Source: Forficula auricularia (taxonomy: Eukaryota > Arthropoda > Insecta > Dermaptera > Forficulidae). From it: a stretch of DNA of 64,000 nucleotides. Shown piece after piece: positions 10,931 to 23,523 of the stretch (positions are counted from its first letter, which is position 1; every line of letters begins with the position of its first letter). The notes below the pieces were generated by a model. The model ran no database searches and was not told the origin of the DNA. It saw nothing but the letters and a program-made list of their open reading frames with translations. A program made the translations under genes and the position numbers. The DNA is taken from positions 17,663,079-17,727,078 of the forward strand of contig JALMQS010000128.1 of NCBI GenBank assembly GCA_024734495.1. Direction: 5' to 3'.

Positions 10931-13900
10931 CCAAAATTTAACGAAAACCAATCCTCTTCGTTCCGATAATACAAAGTCGAATCTATGACGCTCACATAAT
11001 CTATTTTCTTCGGTTTTTTCAATGTCTGTCAAGATTTCTATGCTCTAGTATACAACTGAATTTTCTGCACAGAGCATCTATAAAGTACTGAACAGCGGTT
11101 GAAGATCAATTAAACCAAACTATCATAAATAAATATAAACTAAATCAATTTATTATATTTATTTGAAATGCATGCAAGTGGGAAAAACATAAAAAAATTT
11201 GAATTTCTATAGCCAATTCTATCACAAATATCTATCTTATGCCTGGTTCTAGAATCTGATAAACGAGCAGAGTATTCCAACATAGAAACTCCACGGATAC
11301 ATGAATGACTTTCACAATAGGATGGCCTGATAGCCTGAGCACTGTCTATGATCGCATATGCAATCAACACATATTTTCCACGAATGGAAAGAGCTAAGAA
11401 ACAACAAATGGCATTCAGCGGCCTGGGACTCGAATGGAAGGTCTTCAGAATGAGATTCTCTACGGTTCAAAGATAGAAGTCAAAAATATTCCAATGAAGA
11501 TAGCGAAAGGGCAATCTAAGTATATAAATGGACTGGAATGGACAAATATTTTCTATCTGCTGAACGTTGAACTGGTAAAAATAAATCCATTGGAGAAATC
11601 TGGAGAATATGCAAAGGCATCAGACTTACTATCCCGCTTTAACAGCCTGCTAGACACTTGAACTAAGTGAATAATGGTAAACATTTACATTTCATAGGCC
11701 TGCATGAACGGTTCTGATACCTAAGTGAAAGTGAAAATAATTTCAAATCAAAATCCTGACCAAAAAAGCAAAAATTTACCATTTAATCCTCGTAAAGGAT
11801 GTTCTCAGTTGTATTTGTACAATGAACAGCAAATTCTACTGAGTGTACAAATAATTTTATAAAGAAATTTGATTTTCAATATTCCCAGCTTATATTCTGT
11901 CATGTAAGTTATACCTTCACCTCTCCAGTGTGCCTGCAGAAGTCATGGTCCCCAAGCAAAGAAAAACTTTTGCCATGTATACCACTCACCTCTACAACTG
12001 GGAAAGTTTCAGCCCTCAAGTTGAGCATATAGATAATTCTAGATTTTAATTTATGCAACACTCACCCACAGCATACATAATAGCCATTGCAATTTTCTTT
12101 CCTGTGAATAACTGGGACCACGTGAAACTACTGTGCTAAATACCAGTTAAAGACACTTGTACTTGGAATGCCGCATCCCCGTCAAACCAAATGGGATCCC
12201 AAAACAAACAGTACTTTTTGTAGCAAGTCCACAGATTCTACCTCTCAGCAGGAAGAAAGTCAGTTAAACCAACAGAACGACAAATCAAAGAGGTGACCCT
12301 CACCCTCCTCCCCAGGACTTCTTGTTTTTACTATGGATGGAAGGGCCTTAACAAAGGGATAAATGGGGAAATCAAAACAAAATATTTATGACCTTCTCTT
12401 TATTGGGCAGATATACACAGACAGATACCCATAATATCATGACAACTCCTCAAATGTCTCCTTTGAATGGATTGTGTATCTTCAATGAACACATGTTGAG
12501 AACAAACGTCATCAATGATATACTGTTTTTTGTGATAAGTTTTTTATTTCGCATTTTTTCATTTGACTGTTAGTTTTCTATAGGTTCTTTGTGAGACCTT
12601 CATTTGGTTTTGAACAACAGGTTAGACGACTATAAAGACATTTACCATTTCTTGAAAATTTGGAAGGTTCATATTGCCAAATAATACTGCTCCAAATCTC
12701 TCAAATTTAACACAGACCACTCGCAGCTCACTCATCATCCAAGCAACCTGAAAGGCAAAGCAGAACTAGAAACTATAAAAAAGCTAGAGGATGGGCAACT
12801 CAACAACACCAAAGGACTCTTCAAAGACACCTGAAATTAAACTAAGAAGAGGGTCGAAGGCCATAGGCCGGATATGCAAATATCTCCACTACAAAATATC
12901 AGAACATACTTCTCACTCCAAATTTCGCTCTTCTGGGACTAAATTTTAATTGGCCTCAGAGTTAAACTCCAAATATCACCTGCAATATGTTTGCTTCCAA
13001 CCATTTGATTAAAACAACCAAATAGATACAGAGCAGATATAAGAGTTACAAACCTGGTACTCAAAAATATTCCGTTTAAATTCATCCCCTTCTCAAAATG
13101 TGAGTAGAGCCATTCTGTGACTCGGATCAATCCATTTTATACTGGACAGTGCAAAGGAATCCTTCTCAAAACTACTGTATGAACGAAACGAAACAAATAT
13201 AAATACACAGCTTTTCTCCCTCTGCATATGGATGGATATCAAATGAAGACAAATATCATTTCAAACCTCAAAGAAATGTGAGTGGAGAAACACAAAAATT
13301 AATATTCTCTCAAATATAGATCCAGAATTTTCGAATATTCCAGTTTGCAAAAGACTATATATCTGTGAAAAACCTATAAAATAAACCCAAAAATGAGATG
13401 GCATTAAAGAAACAAAAAAGAAAGACAATATTCTGGAATATATATTACAGACACTAAAATACAGCGTGCTCGGACCTGCAGCACCAGCTCCGTCTACCAA
13501 GATAGAACTGGAGCTGAAAGCATGCAAAAACACAGCAAGAACAACAAACATGTTTATAAAGGTGAAGGAAAATTTCCTTCCATCCACAACAACCGCGTAC
13601 ACCTGCTAACAGACAAATAGAGTATAGCACATAATGGATCCAAAGCCACCTGCGCTAACCAGGAAAGGACAAATGCAAATGGAATGAGTTCATCATTCAA
13701 ATGGAATGAAATGAATAAGATCATCAAAATACAGGAGCAATTTACAGATATGGACAAAGATAGTGACTGTATCCACCAATGAAGATTCTCCAAACTTTAT
13801 GGGGAAAGTGTCTGTCTAAAGCAAGGTTGCTCTGTGATTGGCAGATGATCACAGCAGTTATAATACATATCGCTTCTGGCGAGATATTTCCTTTTAAGAT

Positions 13901-15655
13901 ATGGCAATGTATCCATCTGCATAAGAACTTCTATCCAATCATTCTACAATCTTCCATCAAATACAATGTCATCGGACCATCTCAAAAGAACTAAAAAGAC
14001 ATTGGAAAGAACAAATCATGGGTATATCAGAAAATTTACTCATTAGGTTTCACCGACTTCTCTCTATCTCAGATCAAATTTTGTAGTTTATGATTAGCCA
14101 TATGAATCAGCAAAGGGATCAATCCAAAACAAACTGGGCACCAAACGTGTATCAATTCAATTAAATTCTTATACCAAAGAGTTTATCATAAAACAATTTG
14201 GTATTCTTCCTTTATAGATTCACTAACAATTTCATTTACTTCAAGTCCAAAAATTTGTTTCAAAGCAATCTGTGAAACCAATTTTCAAAGTCAAAGTTCC
14301 ACAAAATATTTTTATCAAATCATGATAATTCTATAAAATCTTCATCAAAACCAATCAATGGGACTGACGTTTCAAATAACAATTTAAAACTTCTGGAAAC
14401 ACAAAATGAGTACATCCAATGGGACTATGGCTGAACAGCTTCAAATTACTCAAAAATTGCTCATCAAATCCATCGAACAGGTTCTACCTCAATTGAATGC
14501 AAAGGAAAGATATTATCAAACCTGAGTATGTGACAAAACCTGAATGAATTGTCTCCTTGTAAACTGTGTGTGAACATCGTTCCACGGTGGTGGACACACA
14601 AATACACACTTCAAATACTCAGTTTAATTCAATTGCTCAGCAAATATTAAATAAATTCACAAAGTTTACAAAATGAAGCAACACAGTTGACTTTAAATAA
14701 ATCATTTTAACAGATTCGTCGACATTTTATCTTACCCCAAATGGGATGTTTAACTAAATCTTCGTATGAATCTTTTCTAATGAAACTGTCCGTGAATAGT
14801 TGAAACAAACATTTTATGGTTTTATTTTCATTGATACAGCTATTACGATTCAAATCATTCATTCCTAAACATAAATATAGTACCATCATTTACAAGCAAA
14901 AGAACTAATAAAATTACTAAAATGTTCAAATTCCCATAAAATATTTTCTAAAACAGATCGATCTCTTTTCTTTGATCACTGGAAGGTTGATTATTCAGTA
15001 ATTTAAAGATAAATACAAGCAAGAAAAGATTTGAACAGTTAAAACTTTGAAGAGGCTGAATTTTTGAATTTTTTTTGCCTAGCACATTAAATTTACTGAT
15101 TGGTAAACATCATTTTAGGATTAATATCCAAACAAACACAGTATTTTATTTATTTATTCTTATGCTTTACTTGAAATTGTAAGTTATTTTTAATATTAAA
15201 ATCTTAGGTCAAAAAAACCCAATTTTAAAAAACAAAAAATTAATATTAATGGAGATTGAAAGTTTAGGATGAAAATTGAGGAAAAGTTTAAAACTCCTTA
15301 TCAACAATAAACTTATTAACAATATTTATTAAAACCTACATAAATTTTAATTACTTATTATTTAAAAATGTTTCTTCTTGAACCAACACCTAACTCTTTA
15401 AAAATTATTATATAGTAAGCATATCTCAAAAATATACGTAAGAGCAAACAAAATTTGAAACTAAAAGTTAGATATTATAAAATTAGAGTTTATAACCAAG
15501 TTTTTATTTAAATAAGGCTATTTATTCATGGTCTCTCCCCATATTTCAATTAACAAAAGATACACCAAATTTCAAGTTTTTAGATACATTAGATATAGTT
15601 ACGGAGACATTATGATAAAATCATTATTTGTTTTTATTTAACCGTTTTCACCTAT
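10930..15655. other. Long tract without an identifiable gene; A-rich composition from 11.4 to 14.7 kb
   Basis: Between about 11400 and 14700 the plus strand changes character: A-rich, with more C and fewer T runs than its neighbours. This could mark a single large old insertion. Frames at 11434-11661 (+), 13261-13602 (-) and 13554-13793 (-) are open, but none has a recognisable domain. On the plus strand about 13397-13606 is also open (~70 codons, with an APAPSTKIELELKACKNTAR segment). No terminal repeats were found. Confidence 0.4.
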
Positions 15656-15659
15656 TTAA

Positions 15660-16091
15660 CCCTAGTCTGATCCTTGCGTAGAAAACTACGCAGCTCCGAT
15701 TTTGATTTCATTTTTTTATTTAAATCGCTTAACTTAGGCTTATGAAACTTCATGACTTTTATTTTTTTATCATATTGATTAAAAATTAACTTTTATTTTT
15801 TATTTTAAATTTGCATCTGGAGTTAATATATTTAAAAACTTGCTTTGTCTACCCTGCATGCGTAGTTTTCTAAGCATATGAAATTACAATGTATTTTCTC
15901 GTTCATTCTGTATAGACAATTTCTATTTCGACTGAAGGTTGTTATTGAATATTGTTTTAAACTAACAATACGTATATATTACAAAATGAAACATGGCAAG
16001 ACCAAAATATTTAACTAACAAGGAAATCGAAGCAATGCTTCTTGAATCAGACTCTGAAGAAGATAATGATTCTTCATCAAGTAACCTCTGA
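15660..16091 (+). mobile_element. piggyBac-type transposon, 5' end only
   Basis: Starts with CCCTAG directly after a TTAA (15656-15659), the target used by piggyBac elements. A subterminal palindrome, tgcgtagaaaactacgca, follows within 20 bp. About 330 bp in is a short reading frame whose start resembles piggyBac transposase N-termini. No matching right end was found, so the copy is truncated to its left end and promoter/N-terminal region. Confidence 0.65.
15993..16091 (+). pseudogene. piggyBac transposase N-terminal remnant (32 aa)
   Basis: ATG at 15993, TGA at 16089. The peptide begins MARPKYLTNKEIEAMLLESD and continues as an acidic, serine-rich run. This is the usual look of the piggyBac transposase N-terminus: a 'LT.(D/N)EIE' segment followed by an Asp/Ser/Glu-rich disordered stretch. 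The catalytic DDD domain and the C-terminal Cys-rich domain are absent, so it is inactive. It sits at the expected distance from the TIR. Assignment rests on this short match plus the TTAA/CCCTAG end. Confidence 0.6.
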
Positions 16092-16936
16092 ACAAAAATC
16101 CCAGTAGTTTCGGAGATATTGTGATATTTTATAATGAAACTTTCTCTGTTGTATTCCTTTAAAAATTGAATTTTTGAAATTTCTTTTGTACAAGAATCTC
16201 TGTTCTAAAAGTAACCTTCATATCAAATTTCAAGTTTCTAGCCTTATAATAGTCTATACTCTAGAGAATTCTTGATGAATCAATAATGATGGATGGTATT
16301 TGGGTGTTTTTCTTTATATAGAATAGAATAAATACATAAATTATGCTATACTCGGAAACATAACATTTCAATTTAAACCTTATTTAGAGTTTGAAAAAAT
16401 GTTTTTTCATTGTGTGAGATAAACAAACATTTATAATTCTTTTTAGTACATTTAAACTTCATTTTGTACATTTTCAGATTGAGGAAAAGTTTCTAAACAG
16501 ACTTCTGACGTCATGTAATGTTTCTAATTTTTGTTCGTATTTTCAATGTTTGATCGATTATAACTTTTTTATTTTACTCAAAACAAAAATGCGTATGAAT
16601 TATTTTTAATTAATCTTGTAACATTAAAATTCTTAAATTAAAATTAGTATACTTATAGACATTTAATCCCAATTGTATGGCTTGTTTTGAATGAAATTAA
16701 TTGATAGGAGACATTAATTATTTTTTTCAAACATATATTTTGAACCACCACGAATATAAATTCGGAGTGGCTCTTATGTTTGTAAGAGCAAATGGGGAGG
16801 GAGAGGGAGATAATATTTTTTGTTAATTTAACATTATGAACTGGCAATAAGCATACAGATCCATAATGCTCTCCAAAATAAGTGATATTCAATCGAGTAC
16901 ATAGCAAATGGAAAAGTGGACAAGGACTAGTTAGGA

Positions 16937-17035
16937 GAGAATGAACATCTGACACGGGAGCGCCTGTAGCTACGCAACACGTTAATCTCTGTTAGTTTTC
17001 CATTGAGAATTCACGGACCAACTTTAGAACGCTTG
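16937..17035 (+). repeat. Dispersed repeat 'cgcctgtagctacgcaac', copy 1
   Basis: The block 'atgaaca...cgcctgtagctacgcaac...ctctgttag' recurs diverged at 25576-25670. A shorter match (cgcctgtacctatgcaacc) lies near 42300. It is an interspersed repeat of unknown class. Confidence 0.45.
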
Positions 17036-17119
17036 GCTTTTTATTTTATATTTTTTAATTTACCATACAGAGTATGGTCAAATATTGTAATCATGAATAA
17101 GAGCTAATTAATTTTTGGT

Positions 17120-17720
17120 TGAAATCCAATCTAAAATTAAGGAGTGGGGGGTTCCTAAAAAAATTAAAATTATAAAATTTTCAAGCTAAAAAATTATTTA
17201 AAATGGAATTTATTATAAAAGGGCCTTATAATAGAAAAAGAGAGTCATTATTTCTTTCAGGGACCGAAATGGGGTGGAGGAGTGTTAAGAAAAAAAATTT
17301 ATCAATATAAGTCCTAGACCCCCCGTTGATCGATTTGTTCGAAATTTCGTCTATGCTTTGGAAAATTGATAGTAATCTAAGAGGGGGTGGCTCAAAAATA
17401 ATTTAAAATAATAAAATTTTCAAACAAAAATTGAAGAAAACTGATATTTAAAATAGAAAAATCTCATATTTAAAAAGACATATGATTAATTAAGCCCACA
17501 ATGGGGAGGGGCTCGCTTTTAAAATTAAATTATAAAATGTTCACTCGTATATATTTTCAAGGTTTTATAATAAAAAAGAGTCATTATTATTTCAGGGGAC
17601 CAAAATATTAAAATAGAGAGGGCAGGTGTGTGGTAAAATAAGGTGTAAGGCATCATCAGTTTATTTAATAAATAAAAAACCAGGAATAGAGTATTAAGAC
17701 ATTTTATAAGTATGTATTTT
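17120..17720 (+). repeat. Irregular direct repeat array
   Basis: A module with a G-rich line (e.g. aaggagtggggggttcc), 'aattataaaattttcaa' and 'gagtcattattatttcagg' appears about three times, near 17140-17290, 17375-17480 and 17500-17620, with drift and deletions. No coding potential. Confidence 0.5.
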
Positions 17721-18162
17721 AAACTCAAACCTTTTGTGAGAAATCTTTTTTTTTTATCAGTGGAAATAGGTTTAAAAAATATGTATTTGTTTATAACTGA
17801 TTATTTATCATTCATTTAAAAAGCATAACATTTTTACAATTCCTTATTGATGAATGGAGAATTTCTCTCGGCATGTTTGGAAATTTAATAAACGAAAAAT
17901 GTTTTGATAAAAGATCTGATTTTTTTTATTTAAAATATAACCTTATTACTGCAAACATTAGGTCATTGGGTGAGATCTGTATTATATATATATTTTAAAT
18001 TTAAATCTTTAACTAATTTTATTATGTAAAATAAAATTTATTGATTTAATTTACAAAAGTTGTTGTTAATTCGATTTTCTTCTTTTTTTATTTTTATATA
18101 AGAAAAAAACCAGAGAAAAATCAATATTAATTTTGCTAAGCTTAGAACTATATCCTTAAAAA

Positions 18163-18405
18163 GAAGTTTTGTTTAAAAAAACACCTAGATTGCATATTTT
18201 TAATTAGATAAACTCATCACGACGTTTATACACCTAGTTCTGGGGTCATTTTCAAGTACTGGTAAAGTCTGTTAATCGACTAGGTCAAGGTTTTGAAAAG
18301 TCTCCCGCACTAAATATAGAAAAGTCATGCATGCTAATTAGTTTATCTCATTTAAAAATGTGTAATCTGGGTGGTTTCAGCCGAAACTTTGTTTATGATA
18401 AACAA
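18163..18405. mobile_element. Short inverted-repeat element, family with 45681-45806
   Basis: Imperfect inverted arms (about 18163-18215 and 18335-18405) share 'cacctagattgcatattttt' and 'gtttatc' motifs. The same arm sequence forms a tighter fold-back at 45681-45806, and a single diverged arm is present near 35605-35665 ('ggatgaaaccacctaatttg'). This is the pattern of a MITE family. No target duplication could be fixed. Confidence 0.5.
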
Positions 18406-18779
18406 CTAAAAAAAGCAATCTATTTCACTAAAGTATTCATGTAAGCATAGTGGTATATCTACGTTGTAGCTTGTAGCTCAGTGGTTACTGAGCTCCTTTG
18501 ATTTTATCCTGACTCAATCTCTATCATCAAATCAATTTTTATTTCTATTTATCTCACATGCCCATTAGCTCTGACCATCTGCTACGAATACGGGGCTGCG
18601 AATATAGCTATAAATATTTATCATCTAGTTACCAAACTTGAAATGGCGTGAAGCGGAAAAAATTCCGCGAAATTAGGTTTAATTTTTTAACGAACAAATA
18701 CCGAATGGTTAAGAGTTTATTTATTTATATCCTGTTTAATGATCTATTATTTATTAAAAAAATAATTTTGCCTCAAGTA

Positions 18780-19320
18780 GCAGAGTTCGATTTCATTAGA
18801 GAGTTCTTTAGTTAACCCGAGGAGTTATTTTTGATTAGATTTCAGAAGGGCTGTATTTCCTCTGTAGATCTGAACCCAAGTGCCAAAAAGGCACCCGAGC
18901 TATTGGCTCTTTTCAAAGTGGAACCAATCTGACATGTATAACGTATAACATGCTGATAAATTTCAGTCCAAGATATAAAATAATCGTAAAGTTTTCAAAT
19001 ATGCTTCTAAATTCAAAAATACATCAGTACAAGATAGAAATTGATTAGTAGTTCAAATTTTGAATTTCTTCAAAACTCAAAGGCAATCGAATTTCTCAAA
19101 TCAAATTAAAAAATTTCATTTTCCCGATAGTATCAAATTCGATTTTATTGGGATAATTAAGAAACTTCCCTATTTAATCCAGTATGTTATGGATAATTTC
19201 TGTTACTGGTCCGAGAGGTTGTTCACTGCCTGAGAAATCGACCAAAATGCGAAAAAACTCTGTGGGCTATTGGCTGTTCTTTGACGTGGAACCAATACAA
19301 ATCCTTCTGTCGTGTAATAA
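18780..19320 (+). repeat. Degenerate direct duplication
   Basis: Two blocks about 355 bp apart share 'ttcgattt.att' openings and the ending 'ctattggct.tt..a.gtggaacca' (near 18900 and 19266). A third trace, 'aaagtggaaccaatctgcc', occurs near 45200. It is a diverged interspersed repeat. Confidence 0.4.
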
Positions 19321-19651
19321 AAAAATATCACTAGGATCTTAAGTTAATTAAAGGACAATCATGATTTTTCTAATTTTATTTATTACCTTATTATTATAGA
19401 TAATATTAGTTTCCAAGATATAAGCGGTAAAGTGTCACAAATTTTGTTGCATCTGAGCACCCGAACTTACTCTTTATCTAGTAAGAGAAAAAGTCTTAAT
19501 TTTACCACAAAATAAATATTAAGAATTACATTTATTATTCAAATTTAGGGAACGCGGTGTTGGTTTATAGTGAAACATTGTTAAAATTAAATTAGGTTGG
19601 AGTTGGTGATGTTTCACAAGGAGAAACATTAAAATACAAAGCTTTTTTTTA

Positions 19652-19696
19652 GTTTACTCTATATATTTCGAGCTCTTAACTCATCGTCAGGAGAAC
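19652..19696 (-). ncRNA. Hammerhead ribozyme motif, left arm
   Basis: On the minus strand: core CTGACGA (19684-19690), an extra T, a short stem II GAG...CTC, GAAA (19666-19669), helix III half AUAUAU and an AUA cleavage triplet. Helix I pairs guucuc with gaguaaac, leaving a two-nucleotide bulge. Core residues are intact, but stem II is weak. Confidence 0.55.
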
Positions 19697-19839
19697 ATTG
19701 ACTGAAGATAACATGAAATAATGAACAGAATTTATTTTAATATGATATTTCTTTCTTTCTTATTTACACTAAGTCATAAATAACTATCCATCATATTAAA
19801 ATAAATTCTGTTCATTATTTTATGTTATCTTCATTCAAT

Positions 19840-19884
19840 GTTCTCCTGACGATGAGTTAAGAGCTCGAAATATGTAGAGTAAAC
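19840..19884 (+). ncRNA. Hammerhead ribozyme motif, right arm
   Basis: Mirror copy of the left-arm motif: CTGACGA at 19846-19852, GAAA at 19867-19870. Helix I pairs CTC (19843-19845) with GAG (19877-19879) and then GTT with AAC. The helix III segment reads ATATGTA, one change from the left copy. Confidence 0.55.
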
Positions 19885-20429
19885 TAAAAAAAAATCTTTC
19901 TATTTTAATTTTTCTCCTTGAGAAACACCACCAACTCCAACCTAATTTAACATTTATTATTGTTTACTTTTAAAAGTTAATCTTGAATTTAGATATTACA
20001 CCTCATTATAATAAAAATAAATAAAACCTCAAGGGCTGAACCAATGTTGTTAAAGATATATTAGATAAAGATAATCTTGTGAAAATCTATTTAAATAAAG
20101 ATAGAGTAACATTCAAAACATTTAGATACAGCAAATCAATAATAATAACAATACCTAGAATCTCGAAACAAGACACAGGCAGAGATTCAAAAATTTCAGA
20201 GTCTATATTTGAATAATTTTTGGAACAATACTTCAATATTTTCATTATTTAGAGATTTTATTTAAAATAATTAAATTATACATAACTACATGAGAAATAA
20301 AAACTAGATTTGTAATATACAGGATGATTAATGAATTCTAAAGGTTTTGGCTTTATATTTTTTTTTTAATTTGTTCATAACTTAGCTCTCAATAATCCAT
20401 CCTATCTTGGATCTAGTAGAAAGTAGATG

Positions 20430-20810
20430 ATAACTTCTTGTGATTTCTTCTTCAAATGTATCTTGTATATTTTTTATACAGATTCCGCTGGAAATTGTAT
20501 CTAGGAACTGGTACATATAGAAATGTTTACAAATATCTAGATACACAATTAAAAACTCAAAAATGTATCTAGATATTTATATCACAATAACGACGGTTAT
20601 CTGAATTTAGAAACTCTTGTGATTTCCTCTGAAAATGTATCTGTATATTTTTAAAACAGATAAAACCTGTGAATAAAACCTGTAAAACCTGTGAAAATTG
20701 TATCTAGATTCAGATACAAATTTTTTCACAAATATCTAAATACACCAGTAGAAACTCAAAAAAATGTATCTAGAGATTTAAATCACAATATCAACGGTTA
20801 GATGAACTTA
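20430..20810 (+). repeat. Two-copy tandem repeat, about 180-190 bp unit
   Basis: The unit runs from 'cttgtgatttc' through 'aaattgtatctag', 'cacaaatatctagatacac' and 'aaatgtatctagatattt' to 'aacgacggtta.ctga'. It is repeated at about 20435-20610 and 20612-20810. Repeated 'tgtatctaga' motifs within it form local hairpins. No coding potential. Confidence 0.6.
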
Positions 20811-20819
20811 GAAACTCAA

Positions 20820-21780
20820 TGGCTGAACTCTCAATTTGAAAAATTAATATTAATTAATTACCTTAATTTTTTGTTTTATAATTTTAGCTAAAAGAAATCC
20901 AAGTTTTATTTAATATCATTATTAATATTCCAATCTAGGGGAAATGGGTTTTCAAATTTCGATGTACTTATTTTAACATATTATAATATAGAGTGGAATA
21001 GAACATTTCCGGACTAATTTATTTTATTTTATGGCGGACTTTTCATTTCTAGTATTTATTTCCTGAAACTCCTCCATTGGACAGGGATTTGAAACATTTA
21101 AACTGGAATATCTCCGTTTTTTTTTTTTGCTCCCCTGCTGATGGTTCGTCGGTTATTCTCGAGGGAGAGTTCGAATGCTTCCATTTCAATTCGTTTTAAT
21201 CTTATCAGGTTAATAAAAAAAAAACCCTTAATACGTCTAAGTAAAATCATAAAAAGAAACTTTGTGAATACTTATTAAATTTTTAAGATGATTGTGGAAC
21301 GATTTGAGAAAAAAAGAGAAGAAAAAAAATCTTTCAACGATTCGTTCGGACGCAATCGATGTTTTTATTTGATTCTTTGAAGATTTATACGAATGTTTAA
21401 AAGCCCATGAGAGATTTGCAATAGGTCGTTTAATTGAATGTTTGTCTTCAAAAGAAGTTGATAATCTTGTGAAGATCTTTCATTAGCTGGAAGTTTATTT
21501 GATCGAATCCCAGGCGAATGTTGTGGGACAGTTGAGCATATAAACCTGCCAACTCGGATTCATCGTCTGGAACGTTTTTCTCATCGAGCCATCTTCAGTA
21601 GTCGCGTAGACATATGTGCAGGATGGGAAATATTATAAATAATAAAAAAAATATTATTATTACTATTCATAAAGAGAAATAATTAAAGTTGTCCTCTGCT
21701 TGATGCAAATAAACATAGGTATTTTCTAAATAACTAGCTATATACCTATATATTCAATTATATTTATATAGGTAGAGGTA
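20820..21780. other. No identifiable gene
   Basis: AT-rich. The block 'gtcctctgcttgatgcaaat' near 21690 also occurs near 38095 and, inverted and diverged, near 40175. Nothing else recognisable. Confidence 0.4.
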
Positions 21781-21790
21781 CATATGCCAA

Positions 21791-21863
21791 CCCCCTTCCA
21801 TTTGATGGAAGAGGCCTGTATTCAGCAGTGGATTGTCGCTATCGACAGGCTGATGATGATGAT
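21791..21863 (+). mobile_element. 5'-truncated LINE tail with (gat)n end
   Basis: A 73-bp insert contains 'gaggcctgtattcagcagtg' and ends in tgatgatgatgat. It is bounded by near-identical direct repeats acatatgccaa (about 21780) and acatatgtcaa (about 21865). This 3'-end motif followed by a (gat)n run is typical of RTE/Jockey-like LINEs in arthropods. It is a severely 5'-truncated retrotransposed copy. Confidence 0.6.
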
Positions 21864-21904
21864 GACATATGTCAAAGAAAATTTTATTTATTGATTGTAT
21901 TTTA

Positions 21905-22050
21905 TAAAATTTTAAAAAATACAAATCTTTAATAAAACAATCAAGAACAAAAAAAAAATACTATTGAAAAAGGAAGAAATTCTCCCGAAACGTTTGGTTC
22001 AGGATAAACGTGTTCTTGATTGTTTTGTTGAAGTTTGTATTTTTTAATAT
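21905..22050. mobile_element. Decayed hammerhead-type fold-back
   Basis: Arms at about 21916-21952 and 22010-22045 are inverted copies ('tgttcttgattgtttt...'). Between them lies TTGAAAAAGG...TCTCCCGAAACGTTTGG (from 21964), which aligns with the hammerhead of 46584-46636, with the CTGAAGA core eroded to TTGAAAA. A small degenerate relative of the other fold-backs. Confidence 0.4.
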
Positions 22051-22971
22051 GGTATGTTTATTTCCCCAAAGAGAGAACATCTTAAATTATTTATTTATTT
22101 ATTTTTTATTTGGTTGGCTTCAGGTACTAAGTTCATTAAGACAGTTTCCATTGAGTATGATAGTTTTAATCACGGGTTAGTAGCGTTAGTGAGGGAACCG
22201 AGTTTTTAGCCTGAACTTGGGCCTCCCGTCTCAGCTTCATCATCAAGACAACGATGCATAAGCGGAGTTCTACTTCGCACCACCACCCGACTTCCCTTAT
22301 TTTCTCTTAAAAGACACAATTATTATTTAAAAATAAAAAGTCCAATTTCTTGGTTTATTGACTTAATTTTATACTTCTAACAACGTTTCGGTTTAGAGAT
22401 ATGCTCTAATGTCGTGTTCGTTTCTATATAGAATGAAATAATATCGACGTTTCGAACACTTAAAAGATCCTTCCCCAGGTAACACTTTTTTGCCCTAAAG
22501 TCCATTTAGTAATACTTTTATTAAATGTTAGTAGGGTTATCTTAAATCGTCCAAAATACTTGAGATATCTAAATCATTCTTCATTGTTGTTGATAAAGAG
22601 ATTGATGAAATATATGGAATTTTTTCATAATTTTAAGTTAAGCATCTTCTGAATAGAGACATACAAAATTCAACTAAATATGGCCACTTTAGCACTCTCT
22701 CACACCATAATTTTAAGGTGAATTAAATTAAAAAAAATATCAATTCTACTTAAAGAGATAGCACACTTGATAATAAAAAAATATTTTTTAATTATCGACG
22801 CCACAAAAAATTCGATATTCCCAAAATAAAATTTTTATTAAAATTTTAGTACAATTTTTCAATTGAGTATATATTTGAGCTAACATTTCATGTTTTCACG
22901 AACTTCAAGTTTCTGACAGACGGACAGTAGAGAATCGGCATTGTATCGATACCACTAGGCAGGGACGTATG

Positions 22972-22998
22972 TGTGTGTGTGGGGGGGGGGGGGGGGGT
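22972..22998 (+). repeat. (gt)n followed by a poly-G run
   Basis: A (gt)n tract runs straight into a run of about 17 G. Together with a C-rich run near 23369 and a 'cgccactg' end near 23401 it may mark the two ends of a G-tract MITE, but the TIRs are too short to prove it. Confidence 0.6.
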
Positions 22999-23103
22999 CT
23001 CCCCATACACGTAACAGTTAAATTCTTCTTTTGATTTTCTTTTCGAACTCCATCCTATTACCACATAGCTGTGTCTGAATTAAGTACATTAGAAAATTAT
23101 AAT

Positions 23104-23215
23104 AGGTTGGAGTTGGTGGTGTATCAGAATGAGAAAAATAAATTGAATTAAATCATTTAATTTTTAAATTCTCAATATATTTCGGATTATTAGCTCATCA
23201 TCAGGAGTACATTGA
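23104..23215 (-). mobile_element. Single decayed arm of the 19.5-kb hammerhead family
   Basis: Begins with 'taggttggagttggtg', as at 19592. On the minus strand it carries CTGATGA (23198-23204), an altered stem II and GAAA (23180-23183). Only one arm is present and stem II no longer pairs well, so the ribozyme is probably dead. Confidence 0.5.
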
Positions 23216-23523
23216 CTACAAGACAAAGTGATGAATCGAGAAAGTTTATTTTTTGGCAGTGTGCTTGTGTGGTCTTGAATGAATTATACATATTAGAAAA
23301 GCAATTTATTTTACCTATGTCGGGTTGAGAGGGAATAAGATACCTGAACAAATCAGTTGCTCAGTCCCCCCCCCCCTCCCCTCCTATAAAAAATCTACTA
23401 CGCCACTGACAAAAGGCCCTTGGTTTACTTTTGAACGGAACCCTAAAATAATTTAACTGCTGGGTTTGGCTATATATCATTATTTTAACTTTCGCTAAAA
23501 CAATAAACCTTTGCGATTAACAG

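Larger units (their letters stand above)
19528..19961. mobile_element. Hammerhead fold-back with target duplication, Penelope-like
   Basis: Target duplication acatttattatt lies at 19528-19539 and 19950-19961. Inverted arms span 19588-19746 and 19790-19949 and are highly similar; the right arm abuts the duplication. On the left a 48-bp single-copy tail (19540-19587) separates arm and duplication. Each arm has one hammerhead motif, transcribed toward the outside of the element. The spacer (19747-19789) has no coding sequence. A one-sided short tail next to terminal repeats is a described feature of Penelope-like elements; here only the inverted terminal repeats are left. Confidence 0.75.

Noticed and set aside
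13261..13793. Two minus-strand frames of 113 and 79 codons
   Set aside because: Hydrophobic and Phe/Ser-rich, with no domain and overlapping frames on both strands; typical of chance ORFs in A-rich DNA.
18472..18560. tRNA-like sequence (tagctcagtggttactgagc)
   Set aside because: The A box is only approximate and the B box too degenerate to call a gene or a SINE.
22375..22440. caacgtttcgg with a ttagag/ctctaa hairpin
   Set aside because: Resembles a fold-back end, but the CTGANGA core is absent on both strands.
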